Assembly (NCBI GenBank): GCA_031550535.1
Contig: JAVBOM010000027.1
Span: forward strand, 23,510-87,509
Direction: 5' to 3'
Length of the DNA stretch: 64,000 nt
Origin: Avichristensenella sp031550535
GTDB taxonomy: Bacteria > Bacillota > Clostridia > Christensenellales > Aristaeellaceae
The notes beneath the pieces are model-generated. The model did no database searches and was not told the origin of the DNA. It worked only from the letters and a program-made list of their open reading frames with translations. Each line of letters opens with the position of its first letter. Within the stretch, counting starts at the first letter, position 1. This document shows positions 34,650 to 43,396 of the stretch, piece after piece. A program made the translations under genes and the position numbers.

Positions 34650-34694
34650 GGCCGTCACCTCCGTGTCCGTGTTCTGTCCGGATATGTTTTTACC

Positions 34695-34723
34695 ACTATA
34701 ACATGAAGTGAAACGGGTTTCAA
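34695..34723 (-). promoter_or_regulatory. lacI promoter with operator
   Basis: On the minus strand TTGAAA (34718-34723) and TATAGT (34695-34700) are 17 bases apart. The near-palindrome TGAAACGGGTTTCA (34709-34722) overlaps the -35 box and spacer, consistent with autorepression. Confidence 0.75.
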
Positions 34724-34783
34724 TAGAGAATATATGTGCCGAAAGAAATCGTATAAAAAGAATGCAATTTCACAATAAACCAC

Positions 34784-34833
34784 TTGACAGATTAACATGA
34801 ATGCCTATACTATTGTATTGTAACCCGTTGCAA
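34784..34833 (+). promoter_or_regulatory. promoter and LacI operator of the polysaccharide operon
   Basis: TTGACA (34784-34789), a 16-base spacer and TATACT (34806-34811). The 16-base palindrome TTGTAACCCGTTGCAA (34818-34833) starts 6 bases after the -10 box, a classic position for repression, and has the same half-site as the lacI promoter operator (AAC-x2-GTT core). Confidence 0.85.
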
Positions 34834-34884
34834 TTGCGACCATGAGCACGCGTGCTCTGGAAATAGTAAAGGGGGATAAAACGG

Positions 34885-36141
34885 ATGAAGAAGCTGCTCG
34901 CCCTATGCTTGTGCCTCGTGATGGTGTCGGCCCTTGTGCCCGCGATGGCTGCGGAGAACAAGGTGCTGACCGTCGCCACCTGGGACGCGACCACCACCCC
35001 GTATCTGACCGCGCAGAAGGAAGCCTATGAGGCGTCCCACCCCGGCGTGACGATCGAGTACGTGGACCTGGCGTCGCAGGATTACAACATCAAGGCGACC
35101 ACCATGCTCGCCGGCGGCGACAAGACCGACGTGTTTGACGTGAAGGAGCTTTCCGACTTGCAGAACTGGATCGCGCAGGGCTATGTCGAGGACCTGACGC
35201 CCTACATCGAGGCCAGCGGCTATGCCACGGACAAGTACGTGGGCATGGAGAAGTGCTACCAGAGCCTGGACGGCGTGCAGTACGGCCTGCCGTACCGCTC
35301 GGACTTCTGGGTGCTGTACTACAACAAGGACCTGTTTGATGCGGCGGGCGTGGAATACCCCACCAACGACATGACCTGGGAACAGTACAAGGAAAAGGCG
35401 CTGGCGCTCGTTTCCGGCGAGGGCGTGGACAAGATTTATGGCTCCCACTACCACACGTGGCTGTCCGCCGTGGCCAACTGGGCCGTGTGCGACGGCGTGA
35501 ACACGCTGGCGGACGGTGAGTATTCCGATCTGACGTACTTCTATCAGCTCGCGCTGGATCTGGAGGACGCGGGCGCGGTGATGGAGTACACGGAGCTGAA
35601 GGCTGCCAGCCTGCACTACCGCGGCGTGTTCGGCGGCGGCACCGTCGCCATGATGCCGATGGGCTACTGGTTCGTCTCCACGCTGATTAACGACATGAAG
35701 GACGGCACGGCCAAGACGTTCAACTGGGGCATCACCGCCGTTCCGCACCTGGATGGCGTGGCCGCCGGTTCGTCGTTCGGCTCGCCGACCGGCACCGCGA
35801 TCAACATCGCGTCCGAGAACAAGGACCTGGCGTGGGACTTCATCTCCTGGCGCTGCAGCGAGGAAGGCGCGCTGGCGACAGCCGCGACCGGCACCCGCCC
35901 GGCGTATGTGAGCGAAGCGGTGGCCGAGCAGATGGCTTCCGCCGAGGGCTTCCCGGCGGACGACGCCAGCAAGGCGGCGCTGCTGCCGACGGCCGTGTAC
36001 CTGGAGTGGCCGACGGGCGAAAAGATCACGGAGATGAAGACGATCCTGAACGAGGAGCACACGAACATCATGTCCCGCACCGTGGATATTGAAGAGGGCA
36101 TTGACAACATGAACACCCGCGTGGCGGAACTGGGCGAGTAA
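34885..36141 (+). CDS. extracellular sugar-binding protein, family 1
   Basis: 418 residues. Signal peptide 1-22 (CLVMVSALVPAMA, with cleavage after AMA); no lipobox Cys, unusual for a Gram-positive binding protein, which usually has one. The body is an ABC family-1 solute-binding protein: VLTVATWDATTTPYL, AGGDKTDVFDVKE, YGLPYRSDFWVLYYNKDLFDAAG. It delivers an oligosaccharide to the permeases encoded at 36271 and 37193. AAGGGGG lies 8 bases before the ATG, and the LacI operator controls the promoter. A hairpin and a family A repeat separate it from the permease genes, which could keep its mRNA in excess. Confidence 0.92.
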   Translation: MKKLLALCLCLVMVSALVPAMAAENKVLTVATWDATTTPYLTAQKEAYEASHPGVTIEYVDLASQDYNIKATTMLAGGDKTDVFDVKELSDLQNWIAQGYVEDLTPYIEASGYATDKYVGMEKCYQSLDGVQYGLPYRSDFWVLYYNKDLFDAAGVEYPTNDMTWEQYKEKALALVSGEGVDKIYGSHYHTWLSAVANWAVCDGVNTLADGEYSDLTYFYQLALDLEDAGAVMEYTELKAASLHYRGVFGGGTVAMMPMGYWFVSTLINDMKDGTAKTFNWGITAVPHLDGVAAGSSFGSPTGTAINIASENKDLAWDFISWRCSEEGALATAATGTRPAYVSEAVAEQMASAEGFPADDASKAALLPTAVYLEWPTGEKITEMKTILNEEHTNIMSRTVDIEEGIDNMNTRVAELGE

Positions 36142-36153
36142 ATTCTGCCGACA

Positions 36154-36186
36154 GGGGCACCGGGGTCAGCCTCGGTGCCCCCTTTT
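36154..36186 (+). terminator. partial terminator after the binding protein gene
   Basis: GGGGCACCG (36154-36162) pairs with CGGTGCCCC (36173-36181), followed by only four Ts. It lies 12 bases after the stop codon, inside the operon, so partial termination or 3' protection is more likely than a full stop. Confidence 0.65.
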
Positions 36187-36192
36187 GATGAC

Positions 36193-36250
36193 GGCGGCGC
36201 TGATTTGGAAAATCGGGCGCCACAAAAGGATTCCGAAAGGAATCCCTACC
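36193..36250 (-). repeat. family A repeat, copy 3
   Basis: The complement orientation of copies 1 and 2, between the binding-protein gene and the first permease gene. Read on the plus strand it gives the same peptide pattern as in ygfK (GGADLENRAPQKDSERNPY), but ahead of the true permease start. Confidence 0.85.
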
Positions 36251-36270
36251 TTTCCAAGGAGGTCTCCGCC

Positions 36271-37176
36271 ATGAAACAGAGCAAGCTGGAGCGGCGCAAC
36301 ACGCTGATCGCGTACTCCTTTCTCGCGCCCAATTTCTTGGGCTTTTTGGTCTTCACGCTCGTGCCCGTCGTGTTTTCCATCGCCCTGGCGTTCCTGAACT
36401 GGAACGGCGGCTCGTTTGACCGCATCACGTTCGCGGGGCTGGATAACTTCCGCGCCATTTTCAAGAATTTCAGCTTCACCAAGAGCGACATGGGCATTAC
36501 GCTGCGCAACACGGCGTATTTCACCGTTTTTACCGTGCCGCTGACCATCGCGATGTCGCTGGGCCTCGCGCTGGTGCTCAACCGCGCGGTGCGCGGCGCC
36601 AAGGTGTTCCGCGCCATCTTTTTCTTCCCGTATGTGGCCTCGCTGGTGGCCATCTGCGTGTGCTGGAGCTTCATGCTGATGAAGTACGGCCCGGTGAACC
36701 AGTTTCTCAAGCTCTTCGGCATCCACATTGAAAAAAGCTGGACGCAGAACAAGGATCTGGCCATCTGGTCCATCATCCTGGTCAGCGTCTGGCGCAACAT
36801 GGGCTATTACAGGGTGATGTACCTCGCGGGCTTGCAGGGCGTGCCTGCGGAGCTGTACGAGGCCGCGACGGTGGACGGCGCGAACGGCTGGCAGAAGTTC
36901 TGGAAGGTCACGTTCCCGATGCTGACGCCGACCACGTTTTTCGTCTCCATCATGATGGTGATCTATTGCTTCAAAATCTACGATGTCGTCGCCATTATGA
37001 CAGAAGGCGGCCCCGGTCGCGCGACGAAAATGCTCGTGACGTATATTTACGACCTCAGCTTCCAGCAGATCAAGTACGGGCTGGCGAGCGCCGTGTCCAT
37101 GGTGCTGTTCGCGATCGTGCTGACGGTGACGATTTTCCAGTTCCGCGCCGAGAAAAAGTGGGTCAACTACATGTAG
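36271..37176 (+). CDS. sugar ABC transporter permease (MalF/UgpA type)
   Basis: 301 residues with six membrane segments. The binding-protein-dependent transport motif appears as YEAATVDGANGWQKFWKVTFP (E-A-A-x3-G-A, shown in part EAATVDGANGWQKFW). ATG 36271 has AAGGAGG 8 bases upstream; the upstream in-frame extension is only the family A repeat. It pairs with the permease encoded 16 bases downstream. No ATPase gene is in the operon, as is common for this transporter class that shares a general MsmK-like ATPase. Confidence 0.93.
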   Translation: MKQSKLERRNTLIAYSFLAPNFLGFLVFTLVPVVFSIALAFLNWNGGSFDRITFAGLDNFRAIFKNFSFTKSDMGITLRNTAYFTVFTVPLTIAMSLGLALVLNRAVRGAKVFRAIFFFPYVASLVAICVCWSFMLMKYGPVNQFLKLFGIHIEKSWTQNKDLAIWSIILVSVWRNMGYYRVMYLAGLQGVPAELYEAATVDGANGWQKFWKVTFPMLTPTTFFVSIMMVIYCFKIYDVVAIMTEGGPGRATKMLVTYIYDLSFQQIKYGLASAVSMVLFAIVLTVTIFQFRAEKKWVNYM

Positions 37177-37192
37177 AGAGGGGGGAGGCTCC

Positions 37193-38056
37193 ATGACGGT
37201 TTCACAGGCCGCTAAAAACCGCCCGGCCCGCACGCCGTGGCAAATCATCGGCAAGATCATCCTGTACGCCGCGCTGCTGGGCCTGGCGTTCGTCGCGCTC
37301 ATTCCGTTCGCGTGGATGGTTTCCTCCTCGCTGAAGCTGGACAAGGATGTGTTCCGCTACCCGATGGAATGGATTCCGTCCACGATCCACTGGGAGAACT
37401 ACAGCGTGATCTGGACGCGTGTGCCGCTGCTGACGTACTTCAAAAACACGATGATTGTGGCCGTGGCGGTGACGTTCATGCAGATTCTCACGTCGTCGTT
37501 CGCGGCGTACGCGTTCGCGAAACTCCGCTTCAAGGGGCGGGACGCGCTGTTCCTGTGCTACATCGGCACCATCGCCGTGCCGTGGCAGGTGTACATGCTG
37601 CCGCAGTTCATCATGATGCGGCAGATCGGCTTGTATGACACGCTCTGGTCGCTGATCGTGCTGCAATCGTTCTCGGCGTTCGGCGTGTTCCTGATGCGGC
37701 AGTTCTACCTGGGCATCCCGGGCGATCTGAACGAGGCGGCCCGCATCGATGGGCTGAGCGAGTACGGCATCTGGCTGCGCATCATGCTGCCGCTGTCCAG
37801 GGCCGCCATCGCCACGCTGACGATCTTCACGTTCGTCAACACGTGGAACGACTACATGGGCCCGCTGATCTACCTGACGCGCGACCTGAACAAGACGATC
37901 CAGGTGGGCCTGCGGCGCTTCATCCAGCAGTATTCGGCGGACTATCATTTGATTATGGCGGCGTCGCTGTGCTCGCTCGTGCCGGTGACGATCATGTTCC
38001 TGTTCCTGCAACGGTATTTCATTGAAGGCATCGCGACGACGGGCATAAAGGGATAG
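37193..38056 (+). CDS. sugar ABC transporter permease (MalG/UgpE type)
   Basis: 287 residues, six membrane segments. The EAA motif occurs as LNEAARIDGLSEYGIWLRIMLP (EAARIDGLSEYGIW), and FLMRQFYLGIP precedes it. It starts 16 bases after the first permease gene with GGGGGGAGG upstream. The lyase gene follows 3 bases after its stop. Together with the family-1 binding protein it imports the oligosaccharide cut by the enzymes encoded downstream. Confidence 0.93.
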   Translation: MTVSQAAKNRPARTPWQIIGKIILYAALLGLAFVALIPFAWMVSSSLKLDKDVFRYPMEWIPSTIHWENYSVIWTRVPLLTYFKNTMIVAVAVTFMQILTSSFAAYAFAKLRFKGRDALFLCYIGTIAVPWQVYMLPQFIMMRQIGLYDTLWSLIVLQSFSAFGVFLMRQFYLGIPGDLNEAARIDGLSEYGIWLRIMLPLSRAAIATLTIFTFVNTWNDYMGPLIYLTRDLNKTIQVGLRRFIQQYSADYHLIMAASLCSLVPVTIMFLFLQRYFIEGIATTGIKG

Positions 38057-38059
38057 CGG

Positions 38060-39772
38060 ATGATCACGAGAGACGCGGCGTTCCCGCGCTGCACGGACAG
38101 GGCGGCGTGGGCGGGCATCCCGGCGCGCTGCCGGGAGGAGATTCTCGCGGCGGGGGAGGTGCTTGCGGGCGATGGCGGGTATCCGCCGCTGACCGCGTCG
38201 CGGTTCCTGGCGTTCGCGCGCACCGGCGACCGCAGAGCCTTTGAGGAACCGTACTTCGCGCGGCGCGAGCGGTTGATCCGTGCTTGCCTCGCTTACTGTG
38301 TCAGCGGCGATGAAGGCTATGTGCCGGAGGCCGTGGACGGTCTGTGGGCGCTGTGCGAGGAGACGGGCTGGTGGGTCAGCGCGCATCACCTGGGGCCGGA
38401 CCCGCTGCCGGACGCGGACGATCCGTACATTGATCTTTTCGCCGCGCAGACGGCGGCGCTCGTGTCCCTCGTATGCTATCTCCTGGAGCCGCTGCTGCCG
38501 GAGTCTGTCATCCGGCGTGCCCAGCGCGAGGTGGAGCGCCGCGTGCTCACCCCGTTCTTTCGGCGGGACGACTTCTGGTGGATGGGCTACACCCGGAGGG
38601 ATTTGAACAACTGGACGCCGTGGATACTCGCGAACATCCTGGTGTCGGGGCACGTCTGGGGCGTGAACCCGGATGGGCGTGCCAGGATGATGCTGGGCCG
38701 CTGGCTGGCGTGTGTGCCGGAGGATGGCGGGCTGGACGAGGGCGTCGCCTACTGGAACATGGCCGGTGCGTCGCTGCTGGACTGCCTGGAGCATCTGGGG
38801 GAGACGGGGCGGTGCGCGGACAATAAAATTCGCGCGCTGGCGGCGTTCCCGCTCACGGCGCACATCGCGGGGGAGTACTTCCTGAATTTCGCCGATTGCG
38901 ACGCCAAACCGCACCTGGATGGTGAGCGGCTGTACATGTTTGGCGCGCTGACGGACAACCCTGCGCTTGCGGCGCTGGGCGCGGATATCGAACGGCGGGC
39001 GAAGTCCATCTTCCCGGCGGACACGCCGGAGTTTTACCGCACGCTGTGCCGCCTGTTTCATCCGGTTGAGGAGGTCACGGCAGCATCGGCCATGGACGCC
39101 GATACGACCCTCCCTGACCTTGAGGTCTGGATCAGAAGGCGCGACGGCCTGTACATCGCCATCAAGGGCGGGCACAACGCCGAGAGCCACAACCACAACG
39201 ATATCGGCTCCTTTATCCTCTATATGGATGGTGAGCCGTCCATCGTTGACGCGGGCAACATGGTCTATACCGCCAAGACGTTCCGGGACGAGACGCGCTA
39301 CACGCTCTGGAACACGCGCAGCCGGAACCACAATGTTCCGCTGATCGGCGCTTACGAGCAGGTGGCGGGCCGGGAACACGCCGCGCGGGCGGTGTGGTTC
39401 GGGCAGGACGCCGCGCAAATGGACATCGCCGCGGCATACCCGGCGGAGGCGGGCGTGCGGTCGCTCATTCGGACGTTCAGCGTCCGGGATGGGGCCGCGC
39501 TGACGGACGACATCGCGCTGGATGCCGCGCTGCCGGTCACATGGGTGTTTCTGCTGCGGAATGCCCCGGCCATCGGCGGCGGAGTGGTCCGCGCGGGCAC
39601 GCTCGCGCTGGAATACGATGAAAGCGCGCTGTCGGCGAAGGTGGAGTCGGTTCCGATCGTAGACGCGCGGATGGCGAAGAGCTTCCCCGGCACGCTGTAC
39701 CGCCTGACCCTGACCGCGCCCGCGTCCACAACACACCGTGCGGTGTTCCGCATGAGAAAGCAGGCGCCATGA
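38060..39772 (+). CDS. heparinase II/III-family polysaccharide lyase
   Basis: 570 residues. The N-terminal two thirds is an alpha-helical toroid (many Trp/Tyr helices, WWMGYTRRDLNNWTPW), the C-terminal third the beta-sandwich heparinase II/III-like domain. The family His/Asn block HNAESHNHNDIGSF is visible near residue 375. Such lyases break uronic-acid-containing chains by beta-elimination and leave a 4,5-unsaturated uronate at the end. No signal peptide, so it acts on imported oligosaccharides in the cytoplasm. The ATG is 4 bases from the permease stop. The polymer (glycosaminoglycan, alginate or another) cannot be told from sequence alone. Confidence 0.88.
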   Translation: MITRDAAFPRCTDRAAWAGIPARCREEILAAGEVLAGDGGYPPLTASRFLAFARTGDRRAFEEPYFARRERLIRACLAYCVSGDEGYVPEAVDGLWALCEETGWWVSAHHLGPDPLPDADDPYIDLFAAQTAALVSLVCYLLEPLLPESVIRRAQREVERRVLTPFFRRDDFWWMGYTRRDLNNWTPWILANILVSGHVWGVNPDGRARMMLGRWLACVPEDGGLDEGVAYWNMAGASLLDCLEHLGETGRCADNKIRALAAFPLTAHIAGEYFLNFADCDAKPHLDGERLYMFGALTDNPALAALGADIERRAKSIFPADTPEFYRTLCRLFHPVEEVTAASAMDADTTLPDLEVWIRRRDGLYIAIKGGHNAESHNHNDIGSFILYMDGEPSIVDAGNMVYTAKTFRDETRYTLWNTRSRNHNVPLIGAYEQVAGREHAARAVWFGQDAAQMDIAAAYPAEAGVRSLIRTFSVRDGAALTDDIALDAALPVTWVFLLRNAPAIGGGVVRAGTLALEYDESALSAKVESVPIVDARMAKSFPGTLYRLTLTAPASTTHRAVFRMRKQAP

Positions 39773-41559
39773 ATCCCGTAAAGGACAATCCGCTGCTGAC
39801 GCGCGCCGATATGGCGAGGGCGTGCGCCGCGCTGATCGAGCCGCTGATCCCGCACATGGGGGAGGGGTGCGCGCGCGTGAGGCTCGGCGATACGGGCGCG
39901 GTGTACTCGGACAGCATTGCCGGGATGGAGGCGTTTTCCCGCGCGCTGTGGGGCATTGTGCCGCTGCTGGCGGGCAAGCACCCGGAGGCGGAGCCGCTGT
40001 GGGCGCTCTGGCGCGAAGGGCTGCAAAACGGCGTGAATCCGGATCATCCGGCGTACTGGGGCGAAATCGGGCCCAGCGACCAGCGCATGGTCGAGATGGC
40101 GGTGATGGGCGTCGCGATGTGCCTGGTGCCGGAACGGTTCCTGGGCGACCTGACCGAGGCCGCGCGGGCGAACCTCGTCCGCTGGCTGGGCCAGATCAAC
40201 GCGCACGACATGCCGACGAACAACTGGGTGTTCTTCCGCGTGCTGGTCAACGTGGGCTTCCTGCTGAACGGATTGCCGCACAGCGAGGAGCGCCTGCGGG
40301 GCGATCTGGCGCTGGTGGAGGCGCACCACGAGGGCGACGGCTGGTACTTTGACTACCCGTCGCAGCGCGACTATTATACGCCCTGGGGGTATCACTACTA
40401 CGGGCTGGTGTACGCCCACGCGATGCGCAGGCGCGATCCCGAAAGGTGCGAGGCGTTCATGGCCCGCGCGCGGGCGTACGCACCACGGTTTGCCGCGTGG
40501 TTCGCGGCGGACGGCGCGGCGCTGCCGTATGGGCGCAGCCAGACATACCGGCTCGCGCAGGGGTCGTTCTTCGGCGCGCTGGCGCTCGCGGGCGCGGCAT
40601 CGGACGCCATTGGCTGGGGCGAAATGAAGGGGCTGCTGCTGCGAAACCTGCGCGATTGGCTCGCGCGGCCCATCTTCACCGGCGACGGGTTGCTGTCCAT
40701 CGGCTACGGGTATCCCAACCTCACGATGGCGGAGGGGTACAACGCCCCCGGCTCGCCGTACTGGGCGATGAAGGCGTTTCTCCCGTTGGCGCTGCCGGCG
40801 GAGCATCCGTTCTGGACGGCGGAGGAAGCGCCGTACACGCCGGAGGCGCTGAGCGCCCAGCCGCGCGCCGAACTGCTGATCGCGCGGGACGAGCAGAACG
40901 CGCACGTGCAGGCGTTTGCCGCCGGAAACCACGCGCCGGGCACGGAGCACGCGGACGCCAAGTACGAAAAGTTCGCGTACTCCACCGCGTTCGCGTTCAG
41001 CGTGCCGCGCGGCGTGCGCACGCTGGAGCAGGGCGCGTTTGACAGCATGCTCGCGCTCAGCGAGGATGGGAAGGCGTGGCGGACGCGGTTTGGGTCGGAA
41101 TCGTTTGCCGTGGAACCGGACCGGGTCGAATCCGTCTGGCGGCCGTATCCGGATGTGGTCGTCCGCACGGCGATCATCCCGAAAGGGGATTGGCATCTCC
41201 GCATTCACGACATTACAACGGCAAGGCCGCTGATGGCGGCGGAGGGCGGGTACGCGGTCCGGAGAGAGGATGGCGAGGCTTGCGCGATACCGGAGGCGCA
41301 ACCGTCCCGCGCCGTCGCGCGCGCGCCGTGGGGCGTCAGCGGCATCCTGGGCTTGGAGGGCTATCAGGGTGCCGAGGTGATCGTGCCGGTGCCGAACACC
41401 AACCTGCTCCATCCGCGCACGCTGCTGCCAACGCTCCGCGCGGAGATTCCGCCGGGCGAAACGCGGTTGGTGTGTGCCGTGCTGGGCGCGGTGAATGGCG
41501 GCGAGGAGAAATGGGCAGATCCGCCCACGAGGGAGGACTTCGATGCAGACATGGATTGA
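39769..41559 (+). CDS. DUF2264 protein
   Basis: 596 residues. DUF2264 family: an N-terminal (alpha/alpha) toroid-like domain (NPLLTRADMARACAALI, MPTNNWVFFRVLVN, WYFDYPSQRDYYTPWGYHYYG) and a C-terminal beta-rich part. I recall that some members are grouped with glycoside hydrolases acting on uronate-containing glycans, but I cannot confirm this for this subgroup. No signal peptide, so cytoplasmic. Its ATG overlaps the lyase stop (ATGA, 39769-39772), and its own 3' end overlaps the GH88 gene by 17 bases, which implies tight co-expression and a shared pathway. Confidence 0.88.
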   Translation: MNPVKDNPLLTRADMARACAALIEPLIPHMGEGCARVRLGDTGAVYSDSIAGMEAFSRALWGIVPLLAGKHPEAEPLWALWREGLQNGVNPDHPAYWGEIGPSDQRMVEMAVMGVAMCLVPERFLGDLTEAARANLVRWLGQINAHDMPTNNWVFFRVLVNVGFLLNGLPHSEERLRGDLALVEAHHEGDGWYFDYPSQRDYYTPWGYHYYGLVYAHAMRRRDPERCEAFMARARAYAPRFAAWFAADGAALPYGRSQTYRLAQGSFFGALALAGAASDAIGWGEMKGLLLRNLRDWLARPIFTGDGLLSIGYGYPNLTMAEGYNAPGSPYWAMKAFLPLALPAEHPFWTAEEAPYTPEALSAQPRAELLIARDEQNAHVQAFAAGNHAPGTEHADAKYEKFAYSTAFAFSVPRGVRTLEQGAFDSMLALSEDGKAWRTRFGSESFAVEPDRVESVWRPYPDVVVRTAIIPKGDWHLRIHDITTARPLMAAEGGYAVRREDGEACAIPEAQPSRAVARAPWGVSGILGLEGYQGAEVIVPVPNTNLLHPRTLLPTLRAEIPPGETRLVCAVLGAVNGGEEKWADPPTREDFDADMD

Positions 41560-42682
41560 CGAGGTGTACAGCCGGATTCTGGCGAAAATGCCATACGGCG
41601 CGGAAATGGCCGCACGGCAGGGCACCATCCCGTATCAGGGAAAGGGCGAAAGCTGGGACGGCCCGCCGTTTGAGGGGGACGCCTGGTGGACGAACGGGTT
41701 CTGGCCCGCGTCCATGTGGCTGTTGCACGGCGCGACGGGCGACGCGGCGTACGCCGAGGAGGCGCGGCGCGTGCAGCGGTTGCTGGCCATCGAGCAGGAT
41801 CATTACACAAACTTGCACCACGACGTCGGATTTCAGTTCCTGCTGTCCTATGGCGTGGAGCACGTGCTGACGGGCGATGCGGAGGCACACAGGCGCACGC
41901 TGCAAGCCGCCGGGGTGCTCGCCGGGCGCTTCAACCCGAACGGGTTTATCCGCGCGTGGAATGGAGAAGGGCGCGAGGGCTGGGCCATTGTGGACTGCCT
42001 GATGAACCTGCCGCTGCTCTACTGGGCCAGCCGGGAGACGGGCGATCCGCGCTATGGGCTCATCGCGCGGCTGCACGCCGACACGGCCATCCGGCATTTT
42101 TTGCGCGCGGATGGCTCGTGCAATCACATCGTGATCTTTGACGCGCTGACCGGCGCGGTGCTGGACACGCCAGGCGGGCAGGGGTACGCGAAGGGGTCGA
42201 GCTGGTCGCGAGGGCAGGCGTGGGCGCTATACGGCTTCACGCTGAGCTATCGGAACACGGGGGAATCGCGCTATCTGGCGGCGGCGCGGCGCGTGGCGGA
42301 CTATTTCACCGCGCACATCCGGCCGGACGGCCTGACCGACTGCGATTTTTGCCAGCCTGAGGGTGAGGAACGGATTGACAACATCGCCGGGGCGTGCGCC
42401 GCTTCGGGTCTGCTGGACCTTGCCGATGTGTCCCATGGCGCGGACGCGGCGCGATACCGGGACGCCGCGCTGCGCATGCTGCGGGGCATCGACCGCCTGT
42501 GCGCGGACTGGAACCCCGCGCGGTGCGGCATCCTGACGAAGTGCACGGCGTCCTACCACGATGACGGCGCGGGCCGGCACATCAACATCGTGTATGGCGA
42601 TTATTTCTTCATGGAGGCGATCCTGAAGCTGCGCGGATTGGACTTTATGCCGTGGAAACCTGCGCGCGGCGAGGCTGGGTAA
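41543..42682 (+). CDS. GH88-family unsaturated glucuronyl hydrolase
   Basis: 379 residues. (alpha/alpha)6-barrel of family GH88: DVGFQF with the catalytic-type D94, D151 in AIVDCLMN, SSWSRGQAWALYGF and IVYGDYFFMEAI. These enzymes remove the 4,5-unsaturated uronate that a lyase leaves on the non-reducing end, which fits the heparinase-like gene two positions upstream. GGGAGG lies 6 bases before ATG 41543; the gene overlaps the DUF2264 stop. It is the last gene of the operon. No sulfatase is seen, which argues mildly against a sulfated glycosaminoglycan as the sole substrate. Confidence 0.92.
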   Translation: MQTWIDEVYSRILAKMPYGAEMAARQGTIPYQGKGESWDGPPFEGDAWWTNGFWPASMWLLHGATGDAAYAEEARRVQRLLAIEQDHYTNLHHDVGFQFLLSYGVEHVLTGDAEAHRRTLQAAGVLAGRFNPNGFIRAWNGEGREGWAIVDCLMNLPLLYWASRETGDPRYGLIARLHADTAIRHFLRADGSCNHIVIFDALTGAVLDTPGGQGYAKGSSWSRGQAWALYGFTLSYRNTGESRYLAAARRVADYFTAHIRPDGLTDCDFCQPEGEERIDNIAGACAASGLLDLADVSHGADAARYRDAALRMLRGIDRLCADWNPARCGILTKCTASYHDDGAGRHINIVYGDYFFMEAILKLRGLDFMPWKPARGEAG

Positions 42683-42899
42683 GGGGAGGTGAGTGCCGTT
42701 TGCGCTGTTGGTATGGGACGGAGCGCCCTTACCGCGATGCGCGGGTAAATAAACCGGGATGCCGTCGCAACCGGTACGAAGGCTGGGGTTGCCCGTATGC
42801 TGCGCACGGAGCGCAAACGGGTGGCACATGGATTCGCTGTGGCGGGGAAACGGAGGGGTGTTGCCGGCCCGCGATCGACAATTTTCCCACAATATTTGG

Positions 42900-42928
42900 T
42901 TGACATTGCGGGAGGATTATGTTACAAT
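42900..42928 (+). promoter_or_regulatory. promoter of the tRNA operon
   Basis: TTGACA (42900-42905) and TACAAT (42923-42928) are 17 bases apart, 54 bases before the first tRNA. In the 217 bases before it (42683-42899) I see only GC-rich sequence and no gene. Confidence 0.8.
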
Positions 42929-42982
42929 TCTCAATCGTTAGCGGGAGTTTTGCTCCTGTGCCGGAAGGGGAATGTACGGCGT

Positions 42983-43059
42983 GCGCCTGTAGCTCAGCCG
43001 GATAGAGCAACGGCCTTCTAAGCCGTAGGCCAAGGGTTCGAATCCCTTCGGGCGCGCCA
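42983..43059 (+). tRNA. tRNA-Arg (anticodon TCT)
   Basis: 77 bases with encoded CCA. Acceptor GCGCCTG pairs with CGGGCGC (one G-T pair); anticodon stem ACGGC/GCCGT with loop CTTCTAA; GGTTCGAATC T-loop. First of four tRNAs. Confidence 0.95.
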
Positions 43060-43126
43060 ATCGAGGTAGAGATTTCCGGTGAAATCTCCTTGTGGCGTGG
43101 GACCTTCGGTTTCTCGCCGCCAACGT

Positions 43127-43202
43127 GGAGGGAGTAGTTCAGTGGTAGAGCGCCAGATTGTGGCTCTGGATGTCGTGGGTTCGAACCCCATCTCTCTCCC
43201 CA
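43127..43202 (+). tRNA. tRNA-His (anticodon GTG)
   Basis: 76 bases with encoded CCA. The extra 5' G (43127) faces C at the discriminator position (43199), the hallmark of tRNA-His. Anticodon loop TTGTGGC. Confidence 0.95.
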
Positions 43203-43237
43203 TTTTTTTTAATACTGGCGCCTTACGGCGTGGACAT

Positions 43238-43312
43238 TGGGGTGTAGCCAAGCGGTAAGGCCCGGGACTTTGACTCCCGTATTCGCAGGTTCGAGCCCTG
43301 CCACCCCAGCCA
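43238..43312 (+). tRNA. tRNA-Gln (anticodon TTG)
   Basis: 75 bases with encoded CCA. Acceptor TGGGGTG pairs with CACCCCA; anticodon stem CGGGA/TCCCG with loop CTTTGAC. Confidence 0.95.
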
Positions 43313-43317
43313 TAGAC

Positions 43318-43393
43318 GACCCATTAGCTCAGGTGGTAGAGCACTTGACTTTTAATCAAGGTGTCCGGAGTTCGAATCTCCGATGGGTCACCA
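43318..43393 (+). tRNA. tRNA-Lys (anticodon TTT)
   Basis: 76 bases with encoded CCA. Acceptor GACCCAT pairs with ATGGGTC; anticodon stem CTTGA/TCAAG with loop CTTTTAA. It is last in the cluster and borders the prophage remnant. Confidence 0.95.
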
Positions 43394-43396
43394 CCT

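Noticed and set aside
36175..36270. Longer N-terminus of the first permease
   Set aside because: The extension is the family A repeat in frame; AAGGAGG directly precedes ATG 36271.
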